From Lutraria lutraria (Eukaryota; Mollusca; Bivalvia; Venerida; Mactridae), in assembly GCA_964023205.1 (NCBI GenBank), contig OZ026850.1, forward strand, positions 6,117,270 to 6,181,269: a stretch of DNA of 64,000 nucleotides. The letters are read 5' to 3'. A program made the position numbers and the translations under genes. Numbering within the stretch: position 1 is the stretch's first letter; every line of letters starts with the position of its first letter. The notes beneath the pieces are model-generated. The model saw only the letters and a program-made list of their open reading frames with translations, did no database searches and had not been told where the DNA came from. Shown piece after piece: positions 1 through 12,097 of this stretch.

Positions 1-3000
1 ACGGGTTTTTTTGCATACTACGACTGTGTTTGTTTCTCACAGAGTGTGTGTATGGTGCTAAACAAAGGTCACTCTTCATGTGTACGTTGCTCATTGAAGT
101 CAAAATCAATTTCAGGATACAGACCACGCGGTGTGTATGTACTGCCGGTCACCATTTTCCAGCATTTTAGAAGCGCAATGACACTGTGCAAACTCCAGCA
201 CATAGAGCGTTACGTTCATGAGGGAAGCAGATGATAGAGGTACAACTAAATATCACAATGTAACTTAAAATGAACACCATTACGTTATCTACAACATCGA
301 CGACATGACAACGATCACGGAAACTGGAAAAATTAATACCTACAAATAATGTAACAAGTGACAGACCAATATGGAAATTTCTTAAAGTGAACACACCAAC
401 TAAGTCTGTCCATTGCCAATTGTTCCTGAAACAAGCGGAATCCGGGATGTACAGAAGTTTCTCAACCAGATGGTGCTGAACTGACGGAACAATTGGACAC
501 AACTATACTATGCTCAGACGCATTGGCCTTTGAAAAAGTAGATCTAACGTTACCGATGAAACAATAAAAGAGACCGTAGTACAATTACAAAAGCTTCTTC
601 AATCCATCACATCTAATCTAATTATACACCCATCACACTAGGGCAACGATTGCACTTCCCCCACCGCGTCCTGACAGGACGTGAGCAAATGAATGCATTT
701 TGTTATTGTACCACATGACAAGCCATTTGGATGCTGAAATTGCCGTTTTCTAAATAAGAAATAGAAGAAAAAGAAACATGAAGCAACTTAGATTATGTTG
801 CGTTAGTGCATGACTATAAGCAGAAAGAAGACTTCTGTTTGGCCATCATGACCAGTTAATATAAATGGACACATATGGTATAGTATACATACGGAGCTAG
901 TGAATGCAATGAGGACATTATTTGGACCTAGGGAGAGCGCAGTTCAGTCTGCATGGACATAGTGAGCACATAATTTGGGCGTAGTATTAACGCAATAGAC
1001 CTGGTGACAACGGGAAGCTGCACGTGTAATGAACTTACTGGCAACGTGATAGACGCAGTGAGAACCTGGCAAAGACGTTGTAAGGGCGTAGTGCGAGCCT
1101 GAGTGCATCATTTCTTTTCGAGTTTGACCCCGTCCCTGCCACGGCCATCAAAATTTTCAGGACGTGATAGGAACTTTGCGAGCGTGGTGCAGACGTGCTC
1201 TGGTGTGATGGGGGCATTATAACTGACCGTAGACGTCTTAAAGACTGGGTCACCTTTTTTCAAATGGTGGATATTGGCGAATTCGGTGCATATCACGCGT
1301 GGATTGACGAGCACGGTGCAACATTGCTATAGATACTAATGAATGGGGCAATGGTGTTAACGAATCGAAGAAATGCAATCAAACTTTTTAGATATCAGCA
1401 GATTTCTAAATGGTTCAAACTCGTAAATTATATAAGTATGTGCCTAAATCTATTATAATGCAGTTATAAAATGATAAGACCATCTGAGAATTTTAACTGT
1501 TCTCTTTAGACCATCACACATAATCAAATAGATAACTGTCAACTGCAAACTATTAATAGATATACACATTTGACTTCAGACTGCAACATCACACACTCTG
1601 TTAGTAACATATACACCAAAAAGAGACTTCAGTTGACACCATACACACTTGTCTAGTGCGAAAGGCCTTGTTATATTAACGTGTATACATTCTATTGAAT
1701 CTGATAAGCGGTGGGGAGATGCTAAGTTATGTTCACAGACATGATGCCTGTATCATGAGTGCTAAATATTTTACAAATGGGTTTCATGTCACAATAATTT
1801 TGAGGAAAACTGTTTTTTACACAGAATAACGGACTAATCTGGCATAATTTGATGAATGACAACGCAATCATTGTACAGAAAACGCATTTTACAACGGCAA
1901 ATACAAACTTAATAAAAACAACTAACAAGACAATCCAAAAAACTAACATTTCGTCCCCCTGCAGGTCAAACATTTCAAAATGGCATGTGGAGGTCAGAAA
2001 ACCAGAGACTGTTTACATAAAATTTCGTTGCATACCATACACATGTTTTCGATGCGAACCGCCTCTCGTGATACGTCGTTGGCCCCCAGTGTATATGCAA
2101 CAAATACTAATAAATGCGTAACCTGCTTTTATTTCTTAAAAATCAATTTATTGCTCGTAATTTCAATGCACTTATGGTCAATTTGTTCACAAAATAACGA
2201 ACAACAGACCTATAAACAAACATTGTGATCAGTGACCGCCATTACGCAAAATTGACCCCTTTTCGATACCTCCAAAATTGAAGAGTATTCAAGACAGAGA
2301 CGGTCCAAAAGTACCAGGTATAACGCGGAATTATGAGAAAACCTTGTTTGGTGAATGTGATCATACCCACGCTGCTTAATCCCATTATAATTAATAGTTT
2401 GCGATGCGCAAGTATGCTAGACAAAATGGCGGCAACCTCTGGCTTCAAGTCTGTGTAATTTATCTTAATTTTGGTATGATCTCCGATGCAATGATGAATT
2501 AATATCACAGTCGTGTAGTACAACCCGTAGCTGACTTCATTTGTACAGTCTTGCTCTACTTACATTTTGGGATTTTTATTGAAAATGTAAGATGTCCTAA
2601 TAATCAATTCTAAGAAATTTTAGCGAAAAATAAATAAGACATGAACACCTTTCAAACACCCTGTAGTGGACAGGAAATACGACTGTTGCATGATGGTCGT
2701 GTGATCTAGATAGCAGACGAACCAAATTCCCAGTCTAGGTCAAAATATTTTCTCAGTTTTTCTTATTTTTATTTTTAACGATATTTTTGTTAAAGTGATA
2801 AAATGGCGTAGTGAATTGAGCGGTTATTTGCTGTGTGTTTCAAATTGACTGTTTACTTACTTTATAACTTTATAACGACATATTTTGGAATTATATTGTG
2901 CGGATTGTAAAATATCAAGGACGAGCACATTGCGTAAATAAAAAGTGACGTCAGTCTACTTCCTGTCAAGCTTTTATGCGCAGAAAACAGAAAGTATCGA

Positions 3001-3436
3001 AAACACGTACGTATCGAATACATGTCAACCGACGATAGTAAGACTTATTTATTTGAAGGAATGTTCTGATTGGCCAATTATCATACATAACTCTCGATTT
3101 GGAACGACACGATCAACAATATGATGTACTAGTAAAAGGAAATTCTCACGACGAATAATATAGTCATATAATAAAAGATTGCCTATAAACGGACGTTCAA
3201 TGTTACAACCGTACGGCTAAACTGTGCTTCCTTTGCTTGATCAATATGGTTGGTTATCTCTGTTCTTATATTCACAAAGCGTTTAAATGTGTCATTTTAA
3301 ATGGTAAAGTAGAGCTATTGTTAAGGCATCGGAACTGGCGCTATACGCTAAAACTAAAAATAATGTTTAAAGTTGTTTACAAAGACTAAATATCATGCCT
3401 TAATACCCAGCAACAAAAGATCTAACGAACGCGCAA
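1..3436. other. No gene recognised
   Basis: I see no protein domain, splice-consistent exon chain or RNA gene here. Short open frames of 60-110 codons occur on both strands, as expected by chance at this base composition. At about 900-1330 there is a weak, degenerate short-period pattern (recurring cgtagtg / gacgtgatag-like words) that could be an old minisatellite. The last 500 bases before 3437 are mixed AT-rich sequence. Confidence 0.5.
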
Positions 3437-3665
3437 AAATGTATTTTATATGTATATAAAATGTTTTATTTTGGAGCTGTGTGATGTCAATTATATGTCA
3501 GGTGCCCAACGTGGCAAGAACGAGAACTCTGTTACGTTCTTACGGTACGAGTAGAATTTTAGTCGCTGCGCTAACTTTGCGCATGCGCTCTACATTGTTT
3601 TTATTGAGACAAAAGAATCTTGTTTACTCCGTTAAACAGTTTTATTTTCCATATCTCAAACTTAT
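3437..3665. repeat. Dispersed repeat A, copy 1 (229 bp)
   Basis: This segment recurs almost unchanged at 10697-10927. I can find only one substitution and one 2-base indel between the copies. It contains the palindrome GCGCATGCGC (3579-3588), which resembles the binding site of the animal factor NRF1. A short open frame runs through both copies but is not recognisable as a protein. The flanks of the two copies are unrelated, so the unit has moved or been copied recently. No clear terminal repeats or target duplication are visible. Confidence 0.8.
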
Positions 3666-3993
3666 TATGTATTACATCCCAATGCGTTGATTGGGAATGT
3701 ATCGAAGAACAATTCGTTTTCTATAATGTCCGGAAATGATCGTGTTTGGTTCAGTGTTTAACGCGTAGTCGGTAGAGCTCTACACGGATGTTTTTCAAGA
3801 ATGCACGTCAACACAACATTCGTTATGCGAATACGTAACAAGTACATGTTTTTGGACCTTCTTTCGTTGCACGAATTAAACATTTCATTTATCCACTACC
3901 GGAACTTATGTGAAGTTACAGGTGTACCCTCAGGATTTATAACTCATCAGTGTTATAAAGGACATGGTATAATACTATTGACGGATTGATAAT
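3666..3993. other. Unannotated spacer
   Basis: Mixed AT-rich sequence between repeat A and the foldback element. It has a short open frame without recognisable features. Nothing else is seen. Confidence 0.4.
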
Positions 3994-4002
3994 GACTAGG
4001 GA
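3994..4002 (+). repeat. Left 9-bp target-site duplication (GACTAGGGA)
   Basis: Identical to 5022-5030 on the other side of the foldback element. It marks the insertion site. Confidence 0.85.
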
Positions 4003-5021
4003 GGGTATGACTAAAGTACGAAATGGAGATTTTATGGCAAAATGGGCGAAATGGGCAAAATGGAGATTTCCATAGGCAAAATGGAGATTTCCTTTGGCGA
4101 AATGGAGATTTTTATGAAGTATTACATCTTTAAATATGTTGGTATACAAAATGCAAATTTTTAAACAATATTATTCACATATATCGAGACTTCCAATGGT
4201 AAAATGGAAATTCGCTATGGCAAAATGGAGATTTCAGACGGCAAAATGGAGATTTGTGATGGCGAAATGGAGATTTCAGACGACAAAATGGAGATTTTAG
4301 ATTAAAAATAAATATTTTAGATAAAAAATGGAGATTTTAGACTGCTAAATTAAAACATAATTATTATTATTTATTTAATAAACAATATTTTTTTTTAGAT
4401 TTCCAATGGCAAAATGGAGATTAAATAGATAGCAAAATGGAAATTCGTGATGGCGAAATGGAGATTATGGAGATATTACATAAAAAATGGAGATTTTCGG
4501 TAGCTAAATGGAATAATGGAAATTGAATATTGATTGAACAGTAGTATTAACATTATCTAAAATATCCATTTTCCTGTCTGAAATGGAGATTTTAGATTAA
4601 AAAAATGGAGATTTTAGATAAAAAATGGAGATTTTAGATAAAAAAATGGAGATTTTAGACTGCTAAATTAAAACATAATATATTGGAACTTGGAGATTTG
4701 TGATGGCGAAATGGAGATGGCAAAATTGAGATTTCCATTTTTGATCTAAATCTCCATTTTGCCGTCTGAAATCTCCATTTCGCCATCACAAATCTCCATT
4801 TCACAGTCTAAAATCTCCATTTCGCCAAAGCGAATTTCCATTTTACCGTTAGAAGTCTCGATATATGTGAATAATATTGTTTAAAAATTTGCAATTTGTA
4901 TAACAGCAAATTTAAAGATGTAATACTTCATAAAAATCTCCATTTTGCCTATGGAAATCTCCATTTTGCCCATTTCGCCCATTTTGCCATAAAATCTCCA
5001 TTTCGTACTTTAGTCATACCG
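4003..5021. mobile_element. Mutator-like foldback element with 9-bp target duplication
   Basis: The two ends are long inverted repeats of roughly 270-300 bp. The left end reads GGTATGACTAAAGTACG and the right end is its reverse complement, and similarity continues inward through the arms. The left arm carries one extra internal unit. The outermost base on each side does not pair. The element is bounded by a perfect direct duplication GACTAGGGA at 3994-4002 and 5022-5030. A 9-bp duplication plus long terminal inverted repeats is the pattern of Mutator (MULE) transposons, so I infer a non-autonomous MULE-like or foldback element. Both arms and the centre are built from a short repeat around aaaATGGAGATTT, about 16-24 bp apart, interspersed with AT-rich stretches. 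There is no transposase frame. The perfect duplication suggests fairly recent insertion. Confidence 0.85.
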
Positions 5022-5030
5022 GACTAGGGA
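5022..5030 (+). repeat. Right 9-bp target-site duplication (GACTAGGGA)
   Basis: Identical partner of 3994-4002. Confidence 0.85.
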
Positions 5031-5984
5031 CATCGTGCAGATCTTCAGTCTTCAACATGTTGTAGATCTAATTATTTTGCTAACAATTGTTTTGATGAAA
5101 TTCAATATTCGTTACATCTTTATACCAGACGGTTAGTGTTAAATCAATACAGACGGTTACTACCAGATCCAGGGTGAAAATATGCAATTTTAATCGGAGT
5201 CGATGTCGGATGTTATGAATAATTCTTTCATTCCAAAATTTCCAGGCTTTATCTGTCATTGGTGAACTATGGACAGAAGTATAAAGGGTTCATTTCAGCC
5301 CATCTAACTGCGTAAAGACAGACTCAGAGTTCCAGTGATAATCCTTGAGATTTGTGTTTTCAGGCTTAGTCCTGAGATTTGTGTTATAACTTATAAAAAA
5401 GTTAAATGGCAGGAAACTGTTTCAATTTAACTTAAGGCAACTATGCCATCATTACAGCTTACTGCATATATATATAGAATAGATACATGTGTGATGCATA
5501 GTTCCCACATCTGCGGTCTTTGCCTCCCTTGGCGGCCGTCTTGCTTGGCAAATTTCTTATGCACTAAGTAAAAAAAATCAGAAAATTGGTTATTAAACAA
5601 CTTAATTCATAAAAGATAACTTAATCATGAAGTTGGTAAGGACACAATCACACAAGGTTTAAGAAAATGCAGTTGTCACATATAAATATCCTATATTTAG
5701 AATCATCAAAACAAAAATATAAATATCTTCTATTAGTGCTTGTTGGGTTTGCCGGGGGAGGTGATTGTTGTGGATGTGGGAGCTATGTATACATATATAT
5801 GTATACTTATTACTATGTTAAGAAGGTTTTCGTTGATACATGTACAGCATGTATACTATTCAGTGTTCGAAACAGTATAGATATATATTATCCCGGGTAA
5901 AAACCTGTGTATTTATTTGTTTTTGTTTTATTGCTTAATTTATATATTAAAATCGGAGGTTATCATATGTATTTTATTGTAATT
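5031..5984. other. No gene recognised; stray minisatellite units
   Basis: AT-rich sequence. Around 5345-5390 there are isolated copies of the cctgagatttgtgttt unit that forms the array further on, so the array was once longer or has seeded outward. A 77-codon frame at 5667-5900 has no recognisable features. Confidence 0.5.
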
Positions 5985-6780
5985 CCAGGCTTTGGTCCTG
6001 AGATTTGTATTTTCAGGCTTTGTCCTGAGATTTGTTATTTTTCCCGGCTTAGTCCCGAGATTGGTTTTATTCTTAGGCATTGTCCTGAGTTTTGTATATT
6101 TCCAGGTTTAGTCCTGAGATTTGTGTATTTCCAGGCTTTGCCTGAGATTTGTATGTATATTTATGGGGTTAGTCCTGAGATTTGTATATTTCCAGGCTTA
6201 GTCCTGAGATTTGTTGTATTTCCATTCTTTGTCCTAAGAGTAGGAACAAGATTTGTACTTTTCCAGACTTGGTCAGGGGATTTGTATGTTTCCGAGCTTG
6301 GTCCTGAGATTTGTATGTTTCCGGGTTTGTACGGAAATTGTAATGTTTCCAAGCTAAGTCCTGAGCTTAAATGTGCTTGTTTAGTCCTGATGTGATACAG
6401 GCTTTGTGAAAACAGCACTGGTATTTGATGTGTCCATTAAAATAACAAGCTATGTCCTCTCGTAAACTTGAGTATTTTATGTTTCTGGGGCTTAGTCCTG
6501 AGTTTTTCGTATTTAAATTCCGACTTAGTCAGGCGTATTTGGGTCAAGGCTTGGTCCTGAGTTTTTGCTTGTTCAAAGCGTAGTCCTGAGTATTTGTTGT
6601 TTCCCTGGCTTAGCCATGAGTATTTTAATTTTTCAGACTTGGTCCTGAGACAGAGTAATTCAAGGTTTCATAACATAGTTCAGAGTATTTGATTTTTTCC
6701 AGGCGTAGTCCCATGTATTAGTAGTACCCAGATTTGGTCCTGATTATCGAACTTTTCCAGGCTAGGTCCTGAGCTAAGAT
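5985..6780 (+). repeat. Minisatellite, about 28-30 bp unit
   Basis: A tandem array of diverged units of the form ccaggcttagtcctgagatttgtatatt. At least 20 units can be followed, more regular at the start and more degenerate after about 6420. The array creates a 162-codon open frame (5907-6395) with recurring PEIC-like segments. I regard that frame as a by-product of the repeat, since its unit length drifts and the frame then closes. Confidence 0.85.
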
Positions 6781-7189
6781 GATCATATATTGTGATGGTG
6801 GTGCTTAATTACCATGTTGTCAAGGAGTCTCCTTACTGAGACACCTGAGATTTAGTTTATTGTGATTAAATTACATGTTGTCAGGTAGTTGCTCACGTAG
6901 TGAAGATAGTGTGATTATAAGATTACATGTAACAATGTTGGGCTACTCACATGCCATATATAGACAATTGCAAGTCATGTTGGAAGACATTTATAGCCAG
7001 ATTTGCTTCTTCAGTAGTTCAAATAATTAAAGAGCCTATTTGTCTCAGAGATAGAAACAGATTTAAAAGACAAATTGCGTCAAGTTGAAGCTAGATTACC
7101 TTGATAATATCTTCATAAAGTGCATTATGATGATAATAGCGTTTTAGTAAGGGTGATGATGATGTGGGAAAGTACATCTATACCTGACT
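6781..7189. other. Spacer between arrays
   Basis: T-rich sequence with no gene seen. The diverged 86-bp repeat begins toward its end. Confidence 0.4.
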
Positions 7190-8795
7190 GAGACAACAGA
7201 CATCCATGCATTTGAATAACGATATCATTGGAATGATTTTCATGATGTTTTTGATAATTTTTAATATGTTTATTACTTTTCATCTTTGACCAACTGAAGA
7301 AGCAAACATTTATTACTTTAGGTACTGGTGTCATTTCATGGCGTCTTTAGATTTATACTTTTTATCTTTGTCTGACTGAGGCAGCAAAGATTTATTACTC
7401 CTGACACTGATCAGGTCATAGGGTGTGTTATTGTTTAAATTTTCATTCTTAGTCAGACAGATTGAGGAAGCAAATATCTATTATTTGAGGTATTAATATC
7501 ATTTTGTGGTGTGTTACATTTTATTTTTAATCTTTGTCTAGCTGAGGCAGCAAAGATTTATAGCATTTCATACTGATATTATTTCATACTGTTTTATGTT
7601 TATATATATTTCGTTGATTGATTGATGCAATTATTACTTTGATACTGATATGATGTCATAGTGATTTTTATGTTTATATTTTTCATCTTTGTCTGGCATA
7701 GGCAGCAGAGATTTATACTATTTGATACTTATATCCTCATTCAATAGTCACTCTATAGTGTTACATGTTCAGATTTTCTATTTTTGTCTGACTGATGCTT
7801 GTATAACTTTTGTTATGAGATCATTTCATGCGGTTATGCATATAAAATAAAATGCCCAACTGTAATGAACTGGAAAGCTACAGATTTAGCACTTTTGATA
7901 ATGATATCAATTAATGGAGTTGTAGGTCTTCGCATGCCTGCCTTTGAGTCATTTATTATTTTGATGCTGATATCATTTCATGAACAAAGGTAGCAGCGAG
8001 GATATATATTACTTTTGATGTAGCAACATTCTATGTGCTTTAGGTATATACACCTCATCTTTGATATGGTAGCACAGATTTATGACTTTTGATACTGTTA
8101 TCAATTGTATACAGATTTATGTTAAAATTACTGACTGTGGCAGCAAAGATAAATCATTTTGGTACTGATACCATTAAATTTTGTTTTTAATTTCATGTAA
8201 ATATTTAAGTTTCACTTTGTCTGACTGAGGCAGCAAAGATCTATTACTTTTGATACTTCTATAATTTTATTGTTGGTTTATGTGCATATTAATGTTTCAT
8301 CTTTGTCTGGCTGAAGCAGCAAAGATCTATTACTTATGATACTAATATCATTTTATGGTTGGTTTATGTGCACATTAATGTTTCATCTTTGTCTGGCTGA
8401 GGCAGCAAAGATCTATTACTTATGATACTAATATCATTTTATTGTTGGTTTATGTGCATATTTATGTTTCATCTTTGTCTGGCTGAGGCAGCAAAGATCT
8501 ATTACTTATGATACCAATATCATTTTATTGTTGGTTTATGTGCATATTAATGTTTCATCTTTGTCTGGCTGAGGCAGCAAAGATCTATTACTTATGATAC
8601 CAATATCATTTTATTGTTGGTTTATGTGCATATTAATGTTTCATCTTTGTCTGGCTGAGGCAGCAAAGATCTATTACTTATGATACTAATATCGTTTTAT
8701 TGTTGGTTTATGTGCATATTAATGTTTCATCTTTGTCTGGCTGTGGCAGCAAAGATCTATTACTTAGGATACTAATATCATTTTTATTGTGTTTA
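7190..8795 (+). repeat. Satellite with 86-bp unit, diverged then homogenised
   Basis: The anchor word gcagcaaagatctattactt recurs at exactly 86-bp steps: 8230, 8316, 8402, 8488, 8574, 8660 and 8746. These seven units are nearly identical. Upstream, from about 7190, the same words (ctttgtctgactgaggcagcaa, gatttattactt, gatactgatatcattt) recur with lower similarity and irregular spacing. The array therefore looks old at its 5' side and recently amplified at its 3' side. No coding potential is seen. Confidence 0.9.
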
Positions 8796-10539
8796 ATATA
8801 CATATTACCATCATGTATGTATTAAAGTTTCATTTTTAACTGACTGATATTGTCAAGCAGTTTTACTTAAAATGATAAATTCATTTAATTTGATTTTCTT
8901 TGCGAATTTGTGGGTACAAGTTCAGCTTTATATGATAATTACTATCCATTTATGTAGTTTCACTGCTTCTATTTTTATTCTGACATTCCTGCAATGCTGT
9001 CTACTGCTCTCATTGGAATAAGGGCCTTAGTTTCATATAATTGGAACAGCTTCATTTTTTTATGAAAATTAAGTTTTAACATGGGTTGATGGTCAGCAAA
9101 TGCTGATACAATGTACACCCTTGCAAAAACTATGGATCAATAACTGGATATGATATTGAACATATATGTTGCTTTGTATTAATGTTTTAACATCATTAAC
9201 ATCTATATAATTTATTGTTTTCTTTTTGCCGGCTAGGGCTTACTTAGCATAGGGTTATAGCATACAATTATAAACTTTGTTTAATATGTAGTATGCAAGA
9301 GGGGCCTATATTAACGAGGTCCCAGGATGGCCATTTTTGATGGTAGATACTAATAATTATGTAGGCATGTCACTAATTATTTTTATATGGGGGCATATGT
9401 CAATGTTATATGATGCTTAATAACGTCATTTAGTATGTTACAACCTTTTTTGTTACATTGTACATTTTGTGTACATGTTAGTCTTTTATATATCAAATGT
9501 CAATTTTCACTCAATAACAGTGGTGTTATAAGGTAATATTTTTTATCAAACATAGCCCAGGAAGTGAGCTTAACAGGGAGCTAACATAGCATGAAGTATT
9601 ATCTTTTGGAAATGAATAGGGGTTAGTCCCAGAGTCCATAAAACTGCAATTCTGTCTGTTCATGGCTTTAAAGGTCTGACTGGAACGGCATGAATATGCC
9701 AAATTTCTGCCATGTGTTGGCTTTTATTTTATCAAATATTTGTATTTTTGCACACCCATCCATGATTAGCTCGTCATATAGTACATTTTCATTGTAGTTT
9801 GTATTTGTAGTTAGAATTTGTTATGTATTTTTATGTTTGATCAGATCATTTGTTACCTGACTTCAAGACGTTTATTGTACTTAACATACTCATAATATTT
9901 GTTATCTATATCTGAATGTTGTCTAGCTGTTTGGAATCATTTGAGGAATGATATCAGCTTTGTCTGAGCTACATTATGGCGGGCACACACTTCCTCCAAA
10001 GAGGGGCTTTTGTGTATGGCTGTCATTCCTGGGATGGATACTTGATGGAAGTTACCATCACAGCTTGTAGATACATGTTACAAAGTTTCTTTGTGCAAGG
10101 ATATGTATAAATACAATGTACAATATCAGTAATAATATGATGTCTACAAATATTATATTGATACTAAGGATGGTTTGGCAATAAGTAAGACCCTATAATG
10201 TTTGGTGCTAGGGATTCATATGTTAGCATGATGTTATATGTGGTTATATGTCAATGTTCATGTTTTTATGATACATCTGTATCTCAATATGTTATTAGAT
10301 CTGTTTAGTTAATGTGTTTATAGTTGTTTTTGGCCTAAACTATTCTACTTAAATGTCTAACATTCAGTCTTCCAGTATACCAGTTATTTATGGTATTTAC
10401 ATACCTGCATTTTGCCAATACAAGTCCATGTTTTAAGGAAAGCATATTGTCATGGGGTGTACTTTCTGAACATTCATTTGTTGTTACTATGAAGACTGGT
10501 TTGTCTGGCCGGTGCGCCAAGCTTACTGCTTGACGCTGG
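8796..10539. other. No gene recognised; T-rich sequence
   Basis: T-rich on the + strand, with many short frames and no recognisable domains. The strand bias continues from the arrays upstream. A long noncoding transcript is possible but cannot be shown from sequence alone. Confidence 0.4.
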
Positions 10540-10696
10540 CAGGTTTTTCAGCCAGATAGTTTAAAAAATATATGTTACTGTGTTTTAAACATGATGTTAC
10601 GGCTTTCTACAATAAAAGCCATATTACGACAACTCATTGTCTGTTATATTTTTTAAAGCTACAAGCTTCTCCAGTCTCCATCACCACGACACAAAT
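10540..10696 (+). repeat. Repeat B, copy 1
   Basis: Starts caggtttttcagccagatag and runs to cgacacaaataaa. It is repeated at 11366-11526, and its first 90 bases also at 11276-11365. In this copy repeat A follows directly after the end, whereas the copy at 11366-11526 continues into different sequence. That suggests repeat A inserted, or recombined, at this junction. Confidence 0.85.
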
Positions 10697-10927
10697 AAAT
10701 GTATTTTATATGTATATAAAATGTTTTATTTTGGAGCTGTGTGATGTCAATTATATGTCAGGTGCCCAACGTGGCAAGAACGAGAACTCTGTTACGTTCT
10801 TACGGTACGAGTAGAATTTTAGTCGCTGCGCTAACTTTGCGCATGCGCTCTACATTGTTTTTATTGAGACAAAGGAATCTTTTGTTTACTCCGTTAAACA
10901 GTTTTATTTTCCATATCTCAAACTTAC
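10697..10927. repeat. Dispersed repeat A, copy 2 (231 bp)
   Basis: Near-identical to 3437-3665, including the GCGCATGCGC palindrome at 10839-10848. It differs by one substitution and a 2-base indel near 10880. Confidence 0.85.
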
Positions 10928-11019
10928 CGCCTCCTCCTCCACTGTGTCACTTTCAGTTCCATTATCAGTTATGGTAATGTTTACCCTAGTTCAGGCTTGA
11001 GAATTGTTATTACTTTTGG

Positions 11020-11245
11020 TACTGTTTACCCAAGCTTATTACTTGAGATATTTGTTTATATGTCATATGCACTGTTGTATGCTGCCCAAGCTTACTGCTT
11101 GTGATACCTGTAGTTTTTAAAAAGTTCCATATATACTTAAGTATGGTTTACCCAAGCGTATTGCTTGTTATAGTTGTTAAAGTTTCATATTTACTTTTGT
11201 ATGGTTTACCCAAGCTTACCGCTTGATTTAGTTTTATAGTTTCAT
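11020..11245 (+). repeat. Short tandem repeat, about 60-68 bp unit
   Basis: The word acccaagcttactgcttg recurs roughly every 60-68 bp (about 11029, 11086, 11150 and 11210), with a related single copy near 10517. Each is followed by similar T-rich sequence. Nothing coding is visible. Confidence 0.7.
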
Positions 11246-11275
11246 AATTACTGTTGTATATGTTACTGTGTTTGG

Positions 11276-11526
11276 CAGGTTTTTCAGCCAGATAGTTTAA
11301 AAAATATATGTTACTGTGTTTTAAACATGATGTTACGGCTTTCTACAATAAAAGCCATATTACGACAGGTTTTTCAGCCAGATAGTTTAAAAAATATATG
11401 TTACTGTGTTTTAAACATGATGTTACGGCTTTCTACAATAAAAGCCATATTACGACAACTCATTGTCTGTTATATTTTTTAAAGCTACAAGCTTCTCCAG
11501 TCTCCATCACCACGACACAAATAAAT
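11276..11526 (+). repeat. Repeat B: 90-bp tandem duplication plus full copy
   Basis: 11276-11365 and 11366-11455 are a head-to-tail duplication of the same 90 bases. The second copy continues to 11526 along the full length of repeat B copy 1 (10540-10696). The copies look identical by eye, so the duplication is recent. Confidence 0.9.
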
Positions 11527-11734
11527 AGTGTTTTATAGCGATAAACACTGTACCTCTTTATTGACTTTACTTCATCAGCGTTATCTAACTCTAATGTGTT
11601 ATGCATTGTATTGGTAGGCTATGACATTATTAATTCGTTCGTGACAATAATTTGTTATTAGATCTCTCACTAGAAATCAAAGCTGGACGTGGTTTTATTT
11701 ATTTATTGAATACCTAAGGCATTACGATTCAATA

Positions 11735-12097
11735 TTGCACGCTTTCGTCCGATTTCGCTTCTCAGCCGCCATGATCGCACAGTTTAAACGCCGTACCATT
11801 TTCGTACCGTTCCGGGGAGATAAGTCTCAACGATTGGTCAAAATCGGAGGTGTGGCAACCTTCACATTTAGCAGTCATTTTGCCAAAGAGAATTTCAATC
11901 GTCAAATAATGAACCGTAATGCCTTAGGGATCCATCAATTGAATGATTCGTCGGCGGTGAGTGATACCAAATTTGATTTTCTTTCGATTTACACCGGGGT
12001 GGGTATGAAATCACGAAGGAATGAAGAAATTTACTCTGTAGCTAATGAAAACAAACTTAGGTCACATCGATATCGAGTAGTACTTTTTGTAGGTTGA
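11735..12097 (+). CDS. Unrecognised 120-codon open frame, doubtful
   Basis: A single uninterrupted frame of 120 codons, rich in basic and aromatic residues. I recognise no domain, signal peptide or membrane segment. It has no tandem repeat inside it and is one of the longer frames in this part of the window, but a frame of this size can occur by chance in 64 kb. It may also be a fragment of an exon or an old element. Function unknown. Confidence 0.15.
   Translation: MHAFVRFRFSAAMIAQFKRRTIFVPFRGDKSQRLVKIGGVATFTFSSHFAKENFNRQIMNRNALGIHQLNDSSAVSDTKFDFLSIYTGVGMKSRRNEEIYSVANENKLRSHRYRVVLFVG

Noticed and set aside
5907..6395. 162-codon open frame
   Set aside because: It lies entirely in the 30-bp minisatellite, and repetition explains both its length and its peptide repeats.
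7190..8795. CRISPR-like regular array
   Set aside because: The whole 86-bp unit is repeated with no unique spacers, and the genome is eukaryotic.
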